NCBI RefSeq assembly: GCF_044457565.1
Contig: NZ_JBITGZ010000009.1
Span: 221,477 to 285,476 of the forward strand
Source: Kitasatospora sp044457565
GTDB lineage: Bacteria > Actinomycetota > Actinomycetes > Streptomycetales > Streptomycetaceae
Reading direction: 5' to 3'
DNA: 64,000 bases
Below, in pieces: positions 8,640-17,340 of the stretch. The notes under the pieces are model-generated. The model was not told where the DNA came from, searched no databases, and saw nothing but the letters and a program-made list of their open reading frames with translations. Each line of letters opens with the position of its first letter. The first letter of the stretch is position 1. The translations under genes were made by a program, and so were the position numbers.

Positions 8640-9545
8640 GTGGGGGGACAACGCGCGCAGCTGGTGGACGAGCGGGACGACCGCCCGCCGGACGGGTCGG
8701 GGCGGCGCACCGCCGTGGAGGGGCCGCCGCCCGAGCTCGTCTTCAAACGCAGGCTGTACCCCGGGCAGGTGGCCCGGGAACTCTGGGGGGCGCGCGAGCT
8801 GGTGCGCGCCCTTGCCGAGCGTGACCTGCGTGCCCGCTACAAGCAGGCCGTGCTCGGCTTCGCCTGGGCGGTGCTGACCCCGCTCGCGCTGTGCGCCATC
8901 TTCACCCTGGTCTTCCACACCGCCGTGAAGATCGACACCGGCGAGGTGCCGTACCCCCTGTTCGCCTATGTCGGCCTGATCGTCTGGCAGTTCTTCAGCA
9001 ACACCATGAACCAGGGTGCGCTGAGCCTGGCCAACAACCTCAGCCTGCTCAACAAGGTGTACTGCCCGCGCGAGGTGTTCCCGCTGGCCACCATGCTGGT
9101 CGCCAGCGTGGACATGCTGATCGGCACGGCCGTGCTCGGCCTGATGTTCCTGGTGTTCTGGACGCCCCCGGCCGCCACCTTCCTCTGGGTGCTGCCGCTG
9201 CTGGGCATCCAGTTCGCCTTCACCTACGGGGTGGCGCTGATCCTCGCGGTGGCGGTGGTCTACCTGCGCGACGTCCGGCACCTGCTGCCGATCATCACCC
9301 AGATGGGGGTCTTCGCCACTCCCGTCGCGTACCCGCTGGCGCAGATCCCGCAGCGGCTCCAGGAGATCTACGTCGCCTTCAACCCGCTCGGCGCGGTGAT
9401 CGAGGGCTACCGCCGGGCGCTGCTCCACGGCGACGCGCCCGACCTCACGCTGACCGCCGTCGCCGCCCTGTCCTCGGTGGTCTTCCTGGTCGGCGGGTAC
9501 CTGTTCTTCAAGAAGCTCGAAACGGGGATCGCCGATGTCGCCTGA
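8640..9545 (+). CDS. ABC-2 type transporter permease (polysaccharide/teichoic-type exporter)
   Basis: The 301-residue membrane protein shows about six hydrophobic segments, including FAWAVLTPLALCAIFTLVF, FAYVGLIVWQFFSNTM and IGTAVLGLMFLVFW, and the family motif LRARYKQAVLGFAWAVLTPL just before the first helix. LSLLNKVYCPREVFPLA is also typical of the TagG/RfbA/Wzm group. I chose the GTG at 8640 because of the GGAGAGGGCAGGGG ribosome site; the frame is open further upstream but encodes nothing family-like. It overlaps the ATPase gene by 11 bp, so the two form one exporter. It would move a lipid-linked glycan across the cytoplasmic membrane. Confidence 0.92.
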   Translation: MGGQRAQLVDERDDRPPDGSGRRTAVEGPPPELVFKRRLYPGQVARELWGARELVRALAERDLRARYKQAVLGFAWAVLTPLALCAIFTLVFHTAVKIDTGEVPYPLFAYVGLIVWQFFSNTMNQGALSLANNLSLLNKVYCPREVFPLATMLVASVDMLIGTAVLGLMFLVFWTPPAATFLWVLPLLGIQFAFTYGVALILAVAVVYLRDVRHLLPIITQMGVFATPVAYPLAQIPQRLQEIYVAFNPLGAVIEGYRRALLHGDAPDLTLTAVAALSSVVFLVGGYLFFKKLETGIADVA

Positions 9546-10872
9546 GCCGTCGCCGGCACTGCCGGCCGCACCGTCCGGACCAGCCGCCCCGGTCGCCCCG
9601 CCCGCACGGGAGGCACTACCCGCACCACCGCTCGCGCCGTCCGCCGCGCCGTCCGCCGCGCAGCCGCAGCGGCAGCCGGGCCCGCGCGACCTCCCGCTCG
9701 GCACGATCCGCACCGAGCAGGTGTGGAAACGCTTCCGGGCCGACCAGCAGCGGATGCTGCTGCGCGACAAGGTCGAGGCGATCGGCCGCCGCCTGCGCGG
9801 CGGCAGGGGCGAGGACTGGCGCTGGGCGCTGCGCGACATCACCCTGCACATCGAGCCCGGCGAGTCGGTCGGCCTGATCGGCTCCAACGGCTCCGGCAAG
9901 TCCACCCTGCTGAAGATGCTGACCCGGGTGATGTACCCCTACGGCGGGGTGATCGACGTGGCCGGCCGGATCGGCGCGCTGATCGAGATCAGGGCCGGCA
10001 TCCACCCCGACCTGACCGGCCGCGAGAACATCTACCTCTTCGGCGCGCTGCTCGGCCTGCGCCGGCGCGAGGTGGCCGCCCGCTTCGACGACATCGTGGA
10101 GTTCGCCCGCCTCGGCGGCGCGATCGACCGGCAGGTGAAGTTCTACTCCTCCGGGATGCAGATGCGCCTGGGCTTCGCCGTCGCGGCCTACCTGGAGCCG
10201 CACGTGCTGCTGGTGGACGAGGTGCTGGCGGTCGGTGACGCGGTCTTCCAGCAGCGCTGCCTGGACCGCATGCGCGAGGTCGCCGAGCAGGGCACCACCA
10301 TCGTCTTCGTCTCGCACGACCTGCCCGCCGTCGAGTCCATCTGCCGACGCGGGATCTGGCTGGAGCAGGGGTCGATCCGGGTGGACGCCGGGATCAGGGA
10401 GGCGATGGCCGGCTACCGCGACAGCATCGAGGCGCAGTCCGAGGCCGGCGCCCGCGCCGGGGAGCCGTTGCAACTGCTCAAGCACCGGATCCGCGGCGAG
10501 CAGCGGGAGAGCCTGACCACCGACGAGCCGGTCACCATCGGCCTCACCCTCGGCGGCGACTACCGCGGCGACGCGACCCTGCACCTCGGCGTCAGCGAGG
10601 GCACCTCCAGCCCGATCTTCCAGGTCAGCCACGAGATCCGGCTCACCGGTGAGGACCACGAGGTCGCCTGTGCGATCCCCCGGCTGCCGCTGCCGCGCGG
10701 GCGCTACACCCTGTGGGCCGGCGTCTACAGCATCGGCCGCACGGACGGCGGCACGCTGATGAGCTGGCACTCCGTCGGCCAGTTCGACGTGTTCGGGCCG
10801 ATGCTCGACACCCCGCCGCGCGCCGTGGTGCTGGCCGCGCCGGTGTTCGTCCCGCACCGCTGGGAGGACTGA
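9535..10872 (+). CDS. ABC transporter ATPase of polysaccharide exporter, with C-terminal accessory domain
   Basis: The 445-residue protein has Walker A GSNGSGKST (116-124), signature YSSGMQMR (204-211), Walker B HVLLVDE (223-229) and a switch His in VSHDLP (261). The insertion between the first strands (KRFRADQQRMLLRDKVEAI) and RENIYLFGALLGL are typical of TagH/Wzt-type ATPases. Residues about 300-445 form an extra beta-rich domain resembling the Wzt C-terminal region that recognises the exported glycan. The first 50 residues are a Pro/Ala-rich linker. The start codon lies inside the permease gene, ensuring coupled synthesis of the two subunits. Confidence 0.93.
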   Translation: MSPEPSPALPAAPSGPAAPVAPPAREALPAPPLAPSAAPSAAQPQRQPGPRDLPLGTIRTEQVWKRFRADQQRMLLRDKVEAIGRRLRGGRGEDWRWALRDITLHIEPGESVGLIGSNGSGKSTLLKMLTRVMYPYGGVIDVAGRIGALIEIRAGIHPDLTGRENIYLFGALLGLRRREVAARFDDIVEFARLGGAIDRQVKFYSSGMQMRLGFAVAAYLEPHVLLVDEVLAVGDAVFQQRCLDRMREVAEQGTTIVFVSHDLPAVESICRRGIWLEQGSIRVDAGIREAMAGYRDSIEAQSEAGARAGEPLQLLKHRIRGEQRESLTTDEPVTIGLTLGGDYRGDATLHLGVSEGTSSPIFQVSHEIRLTGEDHEVACAIPRLPLPRGRYTLWAGVYSIGRTDGGTLMSWHSVGQFDVFGPMLDTPPRAVVLAAPVFVPHRWED

Positions 10873-10875
10873 CCC

Positions 10876-12075
10876 TTGAGACCCGTCCGGGTACTGGTCC
10901 ACCTCAACAACCTCACCCTGGGCGGCGCGCAGCTCAACGCGGTCGACATCGCCCGGACGCTGCGCGACCGCGGGCACGACCCGCTGCTCTTCGCCCAGGG
11001 CGTGGCCGGGCCAGCGCCGCTGGTCGGGCTGGCCGCCGGCCACGGACTGGAGATCGTCGTCGCCGGCGGCCCCGACACCCCGGCGGCCGAGGTCCGCCGC
11101 CGGCTGAACCGGGCCGCCGCCGAGCACGGCAGCCGGCTGCTGCACGCCTGGGAGGTCCGGGCCGCCCGCAACTCCTACTTCGGACCCGGGCGTTACGGCC
11201 GGCTGCCGGTGGTCACCACCTTCTACGGCATCCGGATGCTGCGCGGCCTGCCCAGGCACCAGCCGCTGGTGCTGGGCCTGGGCGCGCTGATGGGCGACGG
11301 TCGGGCGTTCGGCCACCGTGACGTGCGGCTGATCGAACCGCCCGTCAACACCGTCACCGACGCGCCGGGCCAGGCGGACGGCGCCGCCTTCCGGCGTGAA
11401 CACGGCATCGCGGACGATGAGTTGCTGCTCGCCATCGTCACCCGGCTGGTGCCCGACCTGGAGAAGGACCGCGGCGCCGCACGCACCGTGGAGGCCGTCC
11501 GGCAGCTGGACGACCCCCGGGTGCGGCTGGTGATCGTCGGCGCGGGTCCCAGTCTGGAGCTGCTGCGCACGCGGGCCGCCGGGGCCAACGCCGCGCTCGG
11601 CCGCCAAGCCGTGCTCGTGCCGGGCCAGTTGGCCGATCCCCGGCCCGCGTACCAGGCCGCCGACGTGGTGCTCGGCATGGGCGGCTCGGCGCTGCGCGGC
11701 CTGGCCTTCGCCAAGCCGGTGATCGTGCACGGCGCGGCCGGCTACACCGCCGTCCACGAGCCGGGGCCGCTGGTGGAGCCGCACGCCTCCCGCTGCATGT
11801 ACGGCTTCGGCGCCGGCCAGGGCTCGCCCGTCGAGCTCGCCGGGCAGCTCCGCGCCCTGCTGGACGACCCCGAACGCCGTGCCCGGCTGGGTGGTTGGGG
11901 CCGCGAGTGGGTGGTCGGCCGGTTCTCGCTGGAGAGCGTCTCCACGGCCTTCGAGGAGCTGTACGCCAGGGTGCTGGCCCACCCCGCCGGTCCCGCCCGC
12001 TGGCTGCGCGACCTGGAGCAGATGACCAGGTACGAGTTCACCAAGCCCGCCGCGCTGAGGCTGCTGCGCCGCTGA
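10876..12075 (+). CDS. Glycosyltransferase (GT4-like)
   Basis: The 399-residue product starts at a TTG with GGGAGGA about eight bases upstream, only 3 bp after the ATPase stop. It begins VRVLVHLNNLTLGGAQLNAVDIARTL, the GGAQ loop of GT4 enzymes, and the second domain contains LVIVGAGPSLELL and PGQLADPRPAYQAADVVLGMGGSALRGLAFAKPVIV. The usual E-G-x-P-x-x-x-x-E signature is replaced by GGSALRGLAFAKP, so it is a divergent member. Operon structure with the exporter suggests it modifies the exported glycan, perhaps as a committed or capping step. Confidence 0.82.
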   Translation: MRPVRVLVHLNNLTLGGAQLNAVDIARTLRDRGHDPLLFAQGVAGPAPLVGLAAGHGLEIVVAGGPDTPAAEVRRRLNRAAAEHGSRLLHAWEVRAARNSYFGPGRYGRLPVVTTFYGIRMLRGLPRHQPLVLGLGALMGDGRAFGHRDVRLIEPPVNTVTDAPGQADGAAFRREHGIADDELLLAIVTRLVPDLEKDRGAARTVEAVRQLDDPRVRLVIVGAGPSLELLRTRAAGANAALGRQAVLVPGQLADPRPAYQAADVVLGMGGSALRGLAFAKPVIVHGAAGYTAVHEPGPLVEPHASRCMYGFGAGQGSPVELAGQLRALLDDPERRARLGGWGREWVVGRFSLESVSTAFEELYARVLAHPAGPARWLRDLEQMTRYEFTKPAALRLLRR

Positions 12076-12151
12076 CCGCGCATGGACAGCCGGTGATCTC
12101 CCTGCGATGATCCCTTGCGTCAACCAAGGTCATTCACGGGGGAGTTAGCAG

Positions 12152-13039
12152 ATGACCGATCCGACCGGTCCGATCACCGTCCCGCAGGTCAGGCACCGCT
12201 TCGCCGAGGTCGACGGCCTGCGGATCTTCTACCGCGAGAGTGGCCCCGCCGACGCACCCGTCCTCCTGCTGCTGCACGGATTCCCGTCCGCCTCGCACCA
12301 GTTCCGCCGGCTGCTGGACGCGCTGGGCACCCGCTACCGCCTGATCGCCCCGGACTACCCGGGCTTCGGCCACAGCGACAGCCCGGCCCCGGCCGACTTC
12401 GACTACCGCTTCGACACCCTCGCGGACGTCGTCGAGGGCTTCTGCCTGGCCCTGGGCCTGGACCGCTTCGCGCTGTACGTGTTCGACTTCGGCGCCCCCG
12501 TGGGCCTGCGGCTCGCCACCCGTCACCCCGAGTGGATCACCGCTCTGGTGGTCCAGAACGGCAACGCCTACGAGGAGGGCCTGTCCGACCTCGCCCGGGA
12601 CTTCATCGCCAACCGTCCCGGGGTCGAGGGCGCGGCCGAGCGGGCCCGCGCCATCCTCACCCTCGACGTCACCAGGAGCCAGTACGAGGGCGGCACCACC
12701 GACCCGCAGGCCGTCGCCCCCGACGGCTGGACCCTGGACCAGCACTTCCTGGACCTGCCGGGCCGCAAGGACATCCAGGTCGAGCTGGCCCTGGACTACC
12801 ACTCCAACGTGGCGCTCTACCCCGTCTGGCAGGAGTGGCTGCGCACCGTCCAGCCGCCGACGCTGATCCTCTGGGGTGTCAACGACGCGTTCTTCCCCGA
12901 GCCGGGCGCCCGCGCCTACCTGCGCGACGTCCCGGGCGCCGAGCTGCACCTCTTCGAGACCGGCCACTTCGCGCTGGAGGAGAAGCTCCCGCAGATCGCG
13001 CCGCTGATCGACGACTTTCTCGCCCGCACCCAGAAGTAG
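12152..13039 (+). CDS. Alpha/beta hydrolase (epoxide hydrolase / haloalkane dehalogenase-like)
   Basis: The 295-residue protein has the alpha/beta-hydrolase fold: LLLLHGFPSASHQF (oxyanion HGFP), a nucleophile elbow YVFDFGAPVGLRLA, an acid region LILWGVNDAFFPEPG and the histidine in ETGHFALEEK. The elbow has Asp rather than Ser, as in epoxide hydrolases and haloalkane dehalogenases, so a covalent alkyl-enzyme mechanism is likely. The ATG is preceded by CGGGGGAGTT. It follows the glycosyltransferase by 76 bp. The substrate is unknown and a link to polysaccharide synthesis is not evident. Confidence 0.88.
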   Translation: MTDPTGPITVPQVRHRFAEVDGLRIFYRESGPADAPVLLLLHGFPSASHQFRRLLDALGTRYRLIAPDYPGFGHSDSPAPADFDYRFDTLADVVEGFCLALGLDRFALYVFDFGAPVGLRLATRHPEWITALVVQNGNAYEEGLSDLARDFIANRPGVEGAAERARAILTLDVTRSQYEGGTTDPQAVAPDGWTLDQHFLDLPGRKDIQVELALDYHSNVALYPVWQEWLRTVQPPTLILWGVNDAFFPEPGARAYLRDVPGAELHLFETGHFALEEKLPQIAPLIDDFLARTQK

Positions 13040-13059
13040 CGGCGCAGCGCGGCGGCGCC

Positions 13060-13278
13060 GGGGGTGGGGGGGGGGGGGGCCCCCGCCCCCCCCCCCCCCC
13101 CCCCCCCACCCCCCCCCCCCCCCCCACCCGGGCCCCCCCCCCCCCCCCCGGCCCCCCCCCCACGGGCCCCCCNNNNNNNNNNCGCGGGGGCGGCCCCCGG
13201 GCGCCCCCCCCCCCCGGGGGGGGCGGGCCCCCGCGGGGGGGGGGGGGGGGGGGGGGGGCGCCCCCCCCCCCCCCCCAC
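13060..13278. other. Unreliable G/C homopolymer stretch with a 10-N gap
   Basis: Bases 13060-13278 are long alternating runs of G and C with 10 N at 13173-13182, lying between two convergent genes. No biological signal can be read. Such tracts are typical of poor base calling in a strong terminator hairpin, so I infer that the real sequence here is a GC-rich bidirectional terminator. Confidence 0.85.
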
Positions 13279-13305
13279 TCCCGCCTCTCACAACCCGGGC
13301 TCCGC

Positions 13306-14058
13306 TCAGTCCTCGGTACGCCGCAGCAGCAGCGTGACGAAGCCGAAGGTGCCCCGGTAGCCGTGCAGCCACTCGGTGCGGTGGGCGTCCGCGGCCGCGC
13401 GGGCGGCCGGCGCGTCGGGGTGCCCGGGGTACTCCACCGCCCACTCGGCCAGCGAACCCGTCCAGGACAGCTCGTAGTTGTCCCACTCCTGCAGGGTGCT
13501 GACATGGCCGTGGACGGGGGTCCAGCCGTCGGCGATCACCTGGTCCATGGTGGTGGCCAGATCCGCGTACTCCTCGCGTTCCACGCCGAGGCCCTCCAAC
13601 GCGGCCTTGCCCGGCTCACGCTCCCAGAAGCCGTCGCCGACCAGCACCTGCCCGCCGGGGGCCAGGTGCGAGCGGACCGCGGCCAGGGTCGGCAGCAGAC
13701 CGCCGAAGACATGCGTCGCACCGATGTTCAGCACCAGGTCGAAGGGCTGCTTCGAGCTGAAGCTGCTCGCGTCCTGGTGGTGCAGCCCGATCCGGTGCAC
13801 CACACCGAGCGCCTCCGCCGCGTCCCGCGCCCGGGTCAGCGCCTGCGCGTCCAGGTCCACGCCGACCGCCTGCCACTGCGGCCGCGCCGCCAGCGCCCGC
13901 ACCAGCCAGCCGGCCTCGCCGCACCCCAGGTCCAGCGCCCGCCCGGCATCGGCGCGGGACGTCGCTCGGGCAAGCAGCGCGGCCACCGCCTCGTCGGAGA
14001 GGGGTGCGGCGATCGGATGGTGGCGGTGGGCGATCCGGGAGATCATCTGACGGTCCAT
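13306..14058 (-). CDS. Class I SAM-dependent methyltransferase
   Basis: The 250-residue product carries SAM motif I ALDLGCGEAGWLVRALA, motif II in AVGVDLDAQALTRARDAA, and DLVLNIGATHVFGG / LAPGGQVLVGDGFWERE as the later strands of the Rossmann fold. The C-terminal part (EWDNYELSWTGSLAEWAVEYPGHP) is conserved in a family of small actinobacterial methyltransferases of unknown substrate. The ATG has no leader to speak of: a -10-like CACAAT on the same strand ends six bases upstream (14065-14070), suggesting a leaderless mRNA. It is convergent with the alpha/beta hydrolase. Confidence 0.88.
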   Translation of the reverse strand: MDRQMISRIAHRHHPIAAPLSDEAVAALLARATSRADAGRALDLGCGEAGWLVRALAARPQWQAVGVDLDAQALTRARDAAEALGVVHRIGLHHQDASSFSSKQPFDLVLNIGATHVFGGLLPTLAAVRSHLAPGGQVLVGDGFWEREPGKAALEGLGVEREEYADLATTMDQVIADGWTPVHGHVSTLQEWDNYELSWTGSLAEWAVEYPGHPDAPAARAAADAHRTEWLHGYRGTFGFVTLLLRRTED

Positions 14059-14082
14059 TCGAACATTGTGGCGCAGCCCCGG

Positions 14083-15249
14083 TCAGTACGTGCGGCCTTT
14101 CCAGGCAGCCCCGCGACCGCGCCGGTGCTGGACGGCCGAGTCAACCGTCATCAGCAGGTACAGCAGCGCCGTGAACGGCAACAGCAGCGCGGCCGTGGCC
14201 GGCCGGCCGTAGTAGCGCAGCATCGGCAGGTACGTCCCCGCCATCAGCGCCCAGGCCGCCGCTCCCGTGAGAGCCGTGCCCGTCACCACCGCCGGCGGGC
14301 CGCCCGGTGTGGAGAGCCAGGCCACCAGACCGGCGGTCAGCGCCACCGGCGGCACCAGGTACACCAGGGCCAGGCCCAGCACCGTACCCAGCAGCAGCAC
14401 CGGAGAGTGCCGCAGCTGGGCGTACGCGCTGCGCGAGACCATCCGCCAGAGCTGCTCCAGCCGCGGGTACGGCCGCACGCTGTCCACCTGCTCGGCCAGG
14501 CCCAGCCAGATCCGGCCACCGGTGGACTTCACCGCCCGGGCCAGCGTCACGTCGTCGATCACCGCGCCCCGGATCGCCGCCACCCCGCCCGCCCGCTCCA
14601 ACGCGCCGCGGCGCACCAGCGAGCAGCCGCCGGCGGCCGCCGCCGTCCGGGCGCCCGGCCGGTTGCTCCACCGGAACGGGTACAGCTGGGCGAAGAAGTA
14701 GACGAACGCCGGCACGATCAGCCGCTCCCAGCCCGTGGTCACCCGCAGCCGGGCCATCTGCGAGACCAGGTCGAGATCGGCGCTGCGGGCGGCTGCGACC
14801 AGCTCGGCGAGCGAGTCCGGGCCGTGCGCGATGTCGGCGTCGGTCAGCAGCAGGTAGTCGACCTCGCCGGCCAGCTCGACGCCGTGCCGCAGCGCCCAGA
14901 GCTTGCCCGTCCAGCCGGACGGCAACGGGGGCGGCGAGGTGACGGTCAGCGGCAGGCCGTCCGGGGTGGCCAGGGCGGCGGCCAGCGCGCCCGTGCCGTC
15001 GCCGCTGTGGTCGTCGACCAGGATCACCCGCGCCTGCCCGGCGTACTTCTGCGCCAGCAGGCTCGGCAGGCTCACCGGGAGCACCTCGGCCTCGTCGCGG
15101 GCCGGTACCACGACGGCCACGCTGGGCCAGCGCTCCGGCGGGCGGCGTTCGGGGAGCCTGACGTCGGTACGCCAGAAGAAGCCGTGGCCGCAGGCCAGCC
15201 AGAGCCAGACCAGCAGCGAGAGCGCGGAGACCCAGAGCAGGACTGTCAC
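14083..15249 (-). CDS. Family 2 glycosyltransferase, HpnB-like membrane protein
   Basis: The 388-residue protein has an N-terminal helix (VLLWVSALSLLVWLWLACG), a GT-A domain with VAVVVPARDEAEVLPVSLPSL, ILVDDHSGDGT and LLLTDADIAH (the DxD-like metal site), and at least three C-terminal membrane helices. IDDVTLARAVK and the aromatic WRMVSRSAYAQLRHSP segment are typical of the HpnB group, first named for hopanoid clusters. I preferred the GTG at 15249 because GGGAG lies nine bases upstream; another GTG at 15267 lacks a ribosome site. No hopanoid genes occur in the window. It lies 24 bp upstream of the methyltransferase gene. Confidence 0.85.
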   Translation of the reverse strand: MTVLLWVSALSLLVWLWLACGHGFFWRTDVRLPERRPPERWPSVAVVVPARDEAEVLPVSLPSLLAQKYAGQARVILVDDHSGDGTGALAAALATPDGLPLTVTSPPPLPSGWTGKLWALRHGVELAGEVDYLLLTDADIAHGPDSLAELVAAARSADLDLVSQMARLRVTTGWERLIVPAFVYFFAQLYPFRWSNRPGARTAAAAGGCSLVRRGALERAGGVAAIRGAVIDDVTLARAVKSTGGRIWLGLAEQVDSVRPYPRLEQLWRMVSRSAYAQLRHSPVLLLGTVLGLALVYLVPPVALTAGLVAWLSTPGGPPAVVTGTALTGAAAWALMAGTYLPMLRYYGRPATAALLLPFTALLYLLMTVDSAVQHRRGRGAAWKGRTY

Positions 15250-15292
15250 CCCGGCAGTCTCCCGCACCGAGGGGCCCGCGAGGCGGATCGAC

Positions 15293-15298
15293 TAGAGT
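15293..15298 (+). promoter_or_regulatory. -10 element of a leaderless racemase transcript
   Basis: TAGAGT ends eight bases before the GTG of the racemase gene, so transcription should begin at or next to the start codon. No good -35 is visible. Confidence 0.6.
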
Positions 15299-15306
15299 CT
15301 TGCCCC

Positions 15307-16101
15307 GTGAAGATCGCACTGATGGACTCCGGAATCGGCCTGCTGGCGGCCGCGGCCGCGCTGCGGAACCTCCGCCCCGACGTGGACCTGGTGCTCTCCT
15401 CCGACCCCGACAGCATGCCCTGGGGCCCGCGTACGCCGGAGGATCTGACGGCGCACGCCCTCGCCTGCGCGCGGGCGGCCGCGGCGCACCGGCCGGACGC
15501 ACTGGTGGTCGCGTGCAACACCGCCTCCGTCCACGCGCTCGCTGCGCTGCGCGCCGAGCTGGAGCCGCAGCTGCCGGTGATCGGCACCGTCCCGGCGATC
15601 AAGCCCGCGGCCGCCGCCGGCCTGCCGGTCGCCATCTGGGCCACCCCGGCCACCACCGGCAGCCCGTACCAGCGCGGGCTGATCCGCGACTTCGCGGGCA
15701 CGGCGGCGGTGACGGAGGTGGCCTGCCCCGGGCTGGCCGACGCCGTCGAGCGCGGTGACGACGACGCGGTGGACGCGGCCGTCGCGGCCGCCGCCGCCCG
15801 GACCCCGGCCGGTACGGCCGCGATCGTGCTCGGCTGCACGCACTACGAACTGGTGGCCGAGCGGATCCGCGCCGCCGTCGCCCCGGCCTCCCACCCGGCG
15901 CTCACCCTGTACGGATCCGCCGACGCGGTCGCCGCCCAGGCGCTGCGCCGGATCGCCGAGGCGGGCCGCCGCCCGCAGGCCACCGGCTCGGCGGCGCTCA
16001 CGGTGCTGCACGGCGGCCGCGTCGCCGCGCTGCCGCCCGCCGCCGCGCGCTACCCCCAGGGCCGCAGCCTCGGCGCCCCGGCCCCGGCTCCGACGGCCTG
16101 A
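15307..16101 (+). CDS. Aspartate/glutamate racemase family protein
   Basis: The 264-residue product starts MKIALMDSGIGLLAAAAAL and contains both cysteines of the cofactor-independent racemase active site, in VVACNTASVHAL and VLGCTHYELV, plus Asp in MDSGIG. These match the two-base mechanism of MurI-type enzymes. The segment SSDPDSMPWGPRTPEDLTAHAL is typical of a streptomycete lineage of this family. D-glutamate supply for peptidoglycan is the obvious role, but the cell probably has a separate canonical MurI, so a specialised racemase is equally possible. The message is probably leaderless. Confidence 0.85.
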   Translation: MKIALMDSGIGLLAAAAALRNLRPDVDLVLSSDPDSMPWGPRTPEDLTAHALACARAAAAHRPDALVVACNTASVHALAALRAELEPQLPVIGTVPAIKPAAAAGLPVAIWATPATTGSPYQRGLIRDFAGTAAVTEVACPGLADAVERGDDDAVDAAVAAAAARTPAGTAAIVLGCTHYELVAERIRAAVAPASHPALTLYGSADAVAAQALRRIAEAGRRPQATGSAALTVLHGGRVAALPPAAARYPQGRSLGAPAPAPTA

Positions 16102-16145
16102 CCCGCGCGTCCCTCGGCCCTCCCGTCCCTCCGCCCGCTCGGCCC

Positions 16146-16207
16146 GCGCCGGCGGCACCCCGGCGAGGGCACCCCGCGCCGGCGGCACCCCGCGCCGGCG
16201 GCACCCC
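16146..16207. repeat. Three copies of a 16-bp direct repeat
   Basis: The unit gcgccggcggcacccc occurs at 16146-16161, 16176-16191 and 16192-16207, between the convergent racemase and deacetylase genes. Confidence 0.8.
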
Positions 16208-16269
16208 GTGGCGGGCCCGCCGGGCCGTCGCGCAAGGAGTGCCGCCCGCCCGGGGGAGTACCCCGCGTC

Positions 16270-17340
16270 TCAGGCGACCGCCCGGCCGCGCCAGCGGCGG
16301 TACGCCGGTTCCAGGCCGGACAGGATGGTGTCGAAGCGGCGGGTGCTGGTGGTCGAGTCGACCTGGAGCCGGCTGATCTGCAACGGGTGCTCGGGCAGCC
16401 GGGGGCCCAGCCGGTGGTCGGAGAGGAACCCGAGGCGGTACCCGAGCTCGGAGAGCACGGCCTCGGCCCGCGGGTCGTGCCCGCCGTCGGGGTAGGCGAA
16501 GGCGGACGGCGGCTCGCCCAGCCAGCGGGTGAGGGCCTCGTGCGCGCCGGTGATCTCCGTCCGGACGGTGGCGTCGTCACAGCGGCCCAGGCACGGGTGC
16601 CCCTGGGTGTGGTTGCCGATCGCGACACCGCCGGCCCGCAGGGCGCGCAGGTCCTCGGGCGTGAGCTGCTCCTGGCAGGGCGGCCGGCGGCGCGCGCTGA
16701 CCCGCAGCTCGTGCAGGCTGCGCCGCCGGTCCGGGTCGGGCAGGGCCTTGAGACGGGGGAGCAGCCCGGCCGGGTGGCCGCCGGCCAACGAGCGGGCCCG
16801 CCCGCCGTGCCGGGCGAGGAAGTCCGCCTCGTGCCACCAGAACGGCCGGTCCGTCCCGATCAGCTCGGAGATCACGAAGGCGGCGGCCGGGATGCGGCGG
16901 GCGGTGAGTTCGGGCAGCGCGTGGGTGAGCACGCTGCGGTCGGCATCGTCGAAGGTGATCAGTACGCTGCGGGCCGGCAATGGTCGTTGCTCGGCCACCG
17001 CCCGCTGCACGGCCTCCAGCGACACCGGGGTGGCCAGCCGCCGCAGGCGGTCCAGCTGGGCGCCGAAGGAACGCGGATCCGTCACTCCGTGGTAGGCGAG
17101 AACGGCCAGCCGCTGGGCGGCCCTGGCCCGGAACAGGGGCTGGACGGGGGCGAAGCGGAGCCAGTCGCCGGGCCCGTCCGGGTGGGCGTGCGCCGACGGG
17201 GCGCCGTGGCGTCCGGTGGTGCGGCTGCGCTGCGTGGTGGTGCGCTGAGCCTCGGGCGCGTCCTGGGTGTGGACGCGGTCGTGGGCATGGTGGTTCTCGA
17301 CCGGCGGTGTTCCGACGGTCGTCGACTCGGTGTGCGGCAC
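16270..17340 (-). CDS. Polysaccharide deacetylase (NodB domain)
   Basis: The 356-residue protein has a disordered N-terminus (about 60 residues, His/Thr-rich) and then a NodB homology domain: VLAYHGVTDP, the catalytic-base/metal motif LITFDDADRSV and the metal-binding NHTQGHP. FAYPDGGHDP and HPLQISRLQVDS complete the usual motif series. There is no clear signal peptide or lipobox, so it may act on a cytoplasmic or membrane-linked intermediate, or be exported unconventionally. The GTG start follows GAGGGGGA at five bases. It likely removes acetyl groups from N-acetylated sugars of the polysaccharide encoded around it. Confidence 0.87.
   Translation of the reverse strand: MPHTESTTVGTPPVENHHAHDRVHTQDAPEAQRTTTQRSRTTGRHGAPSAHAHPDGPGDWLRFAPVQPLFRARAAQRLAVLAYHGVTDPRSFGAQLDRLRRLATPVSLEAVQRAVAEQRPLPARSVLITFDDADRSVLTHALPELTARRIPAAAFVISELIGTDRPFWWHEADFLARHGGRARSLAGGHPAGLLPRLKALPDPDRRRSLHELRVSARRRPPCQEQLTPEDLRALRAGGVAIGNHTQGHPCLGRCDDATVRTEITGAHEALTRWLGEPPSAFAYPDGGHDPRAEAVLSELGYRLGFLSDHRLGPRLPEHPLQISRLQVDSTTSTRRFDTILSGLEPAYRRWRGRAVA

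Noticed and set aside
12115..16101. A single protein of about 1300 residues reading from 12115 to 16101
   Set aside because: It crosses the hydrolase out of frame, an N gap and antisense genes. Only its final 264 codons (the racemase) are real.
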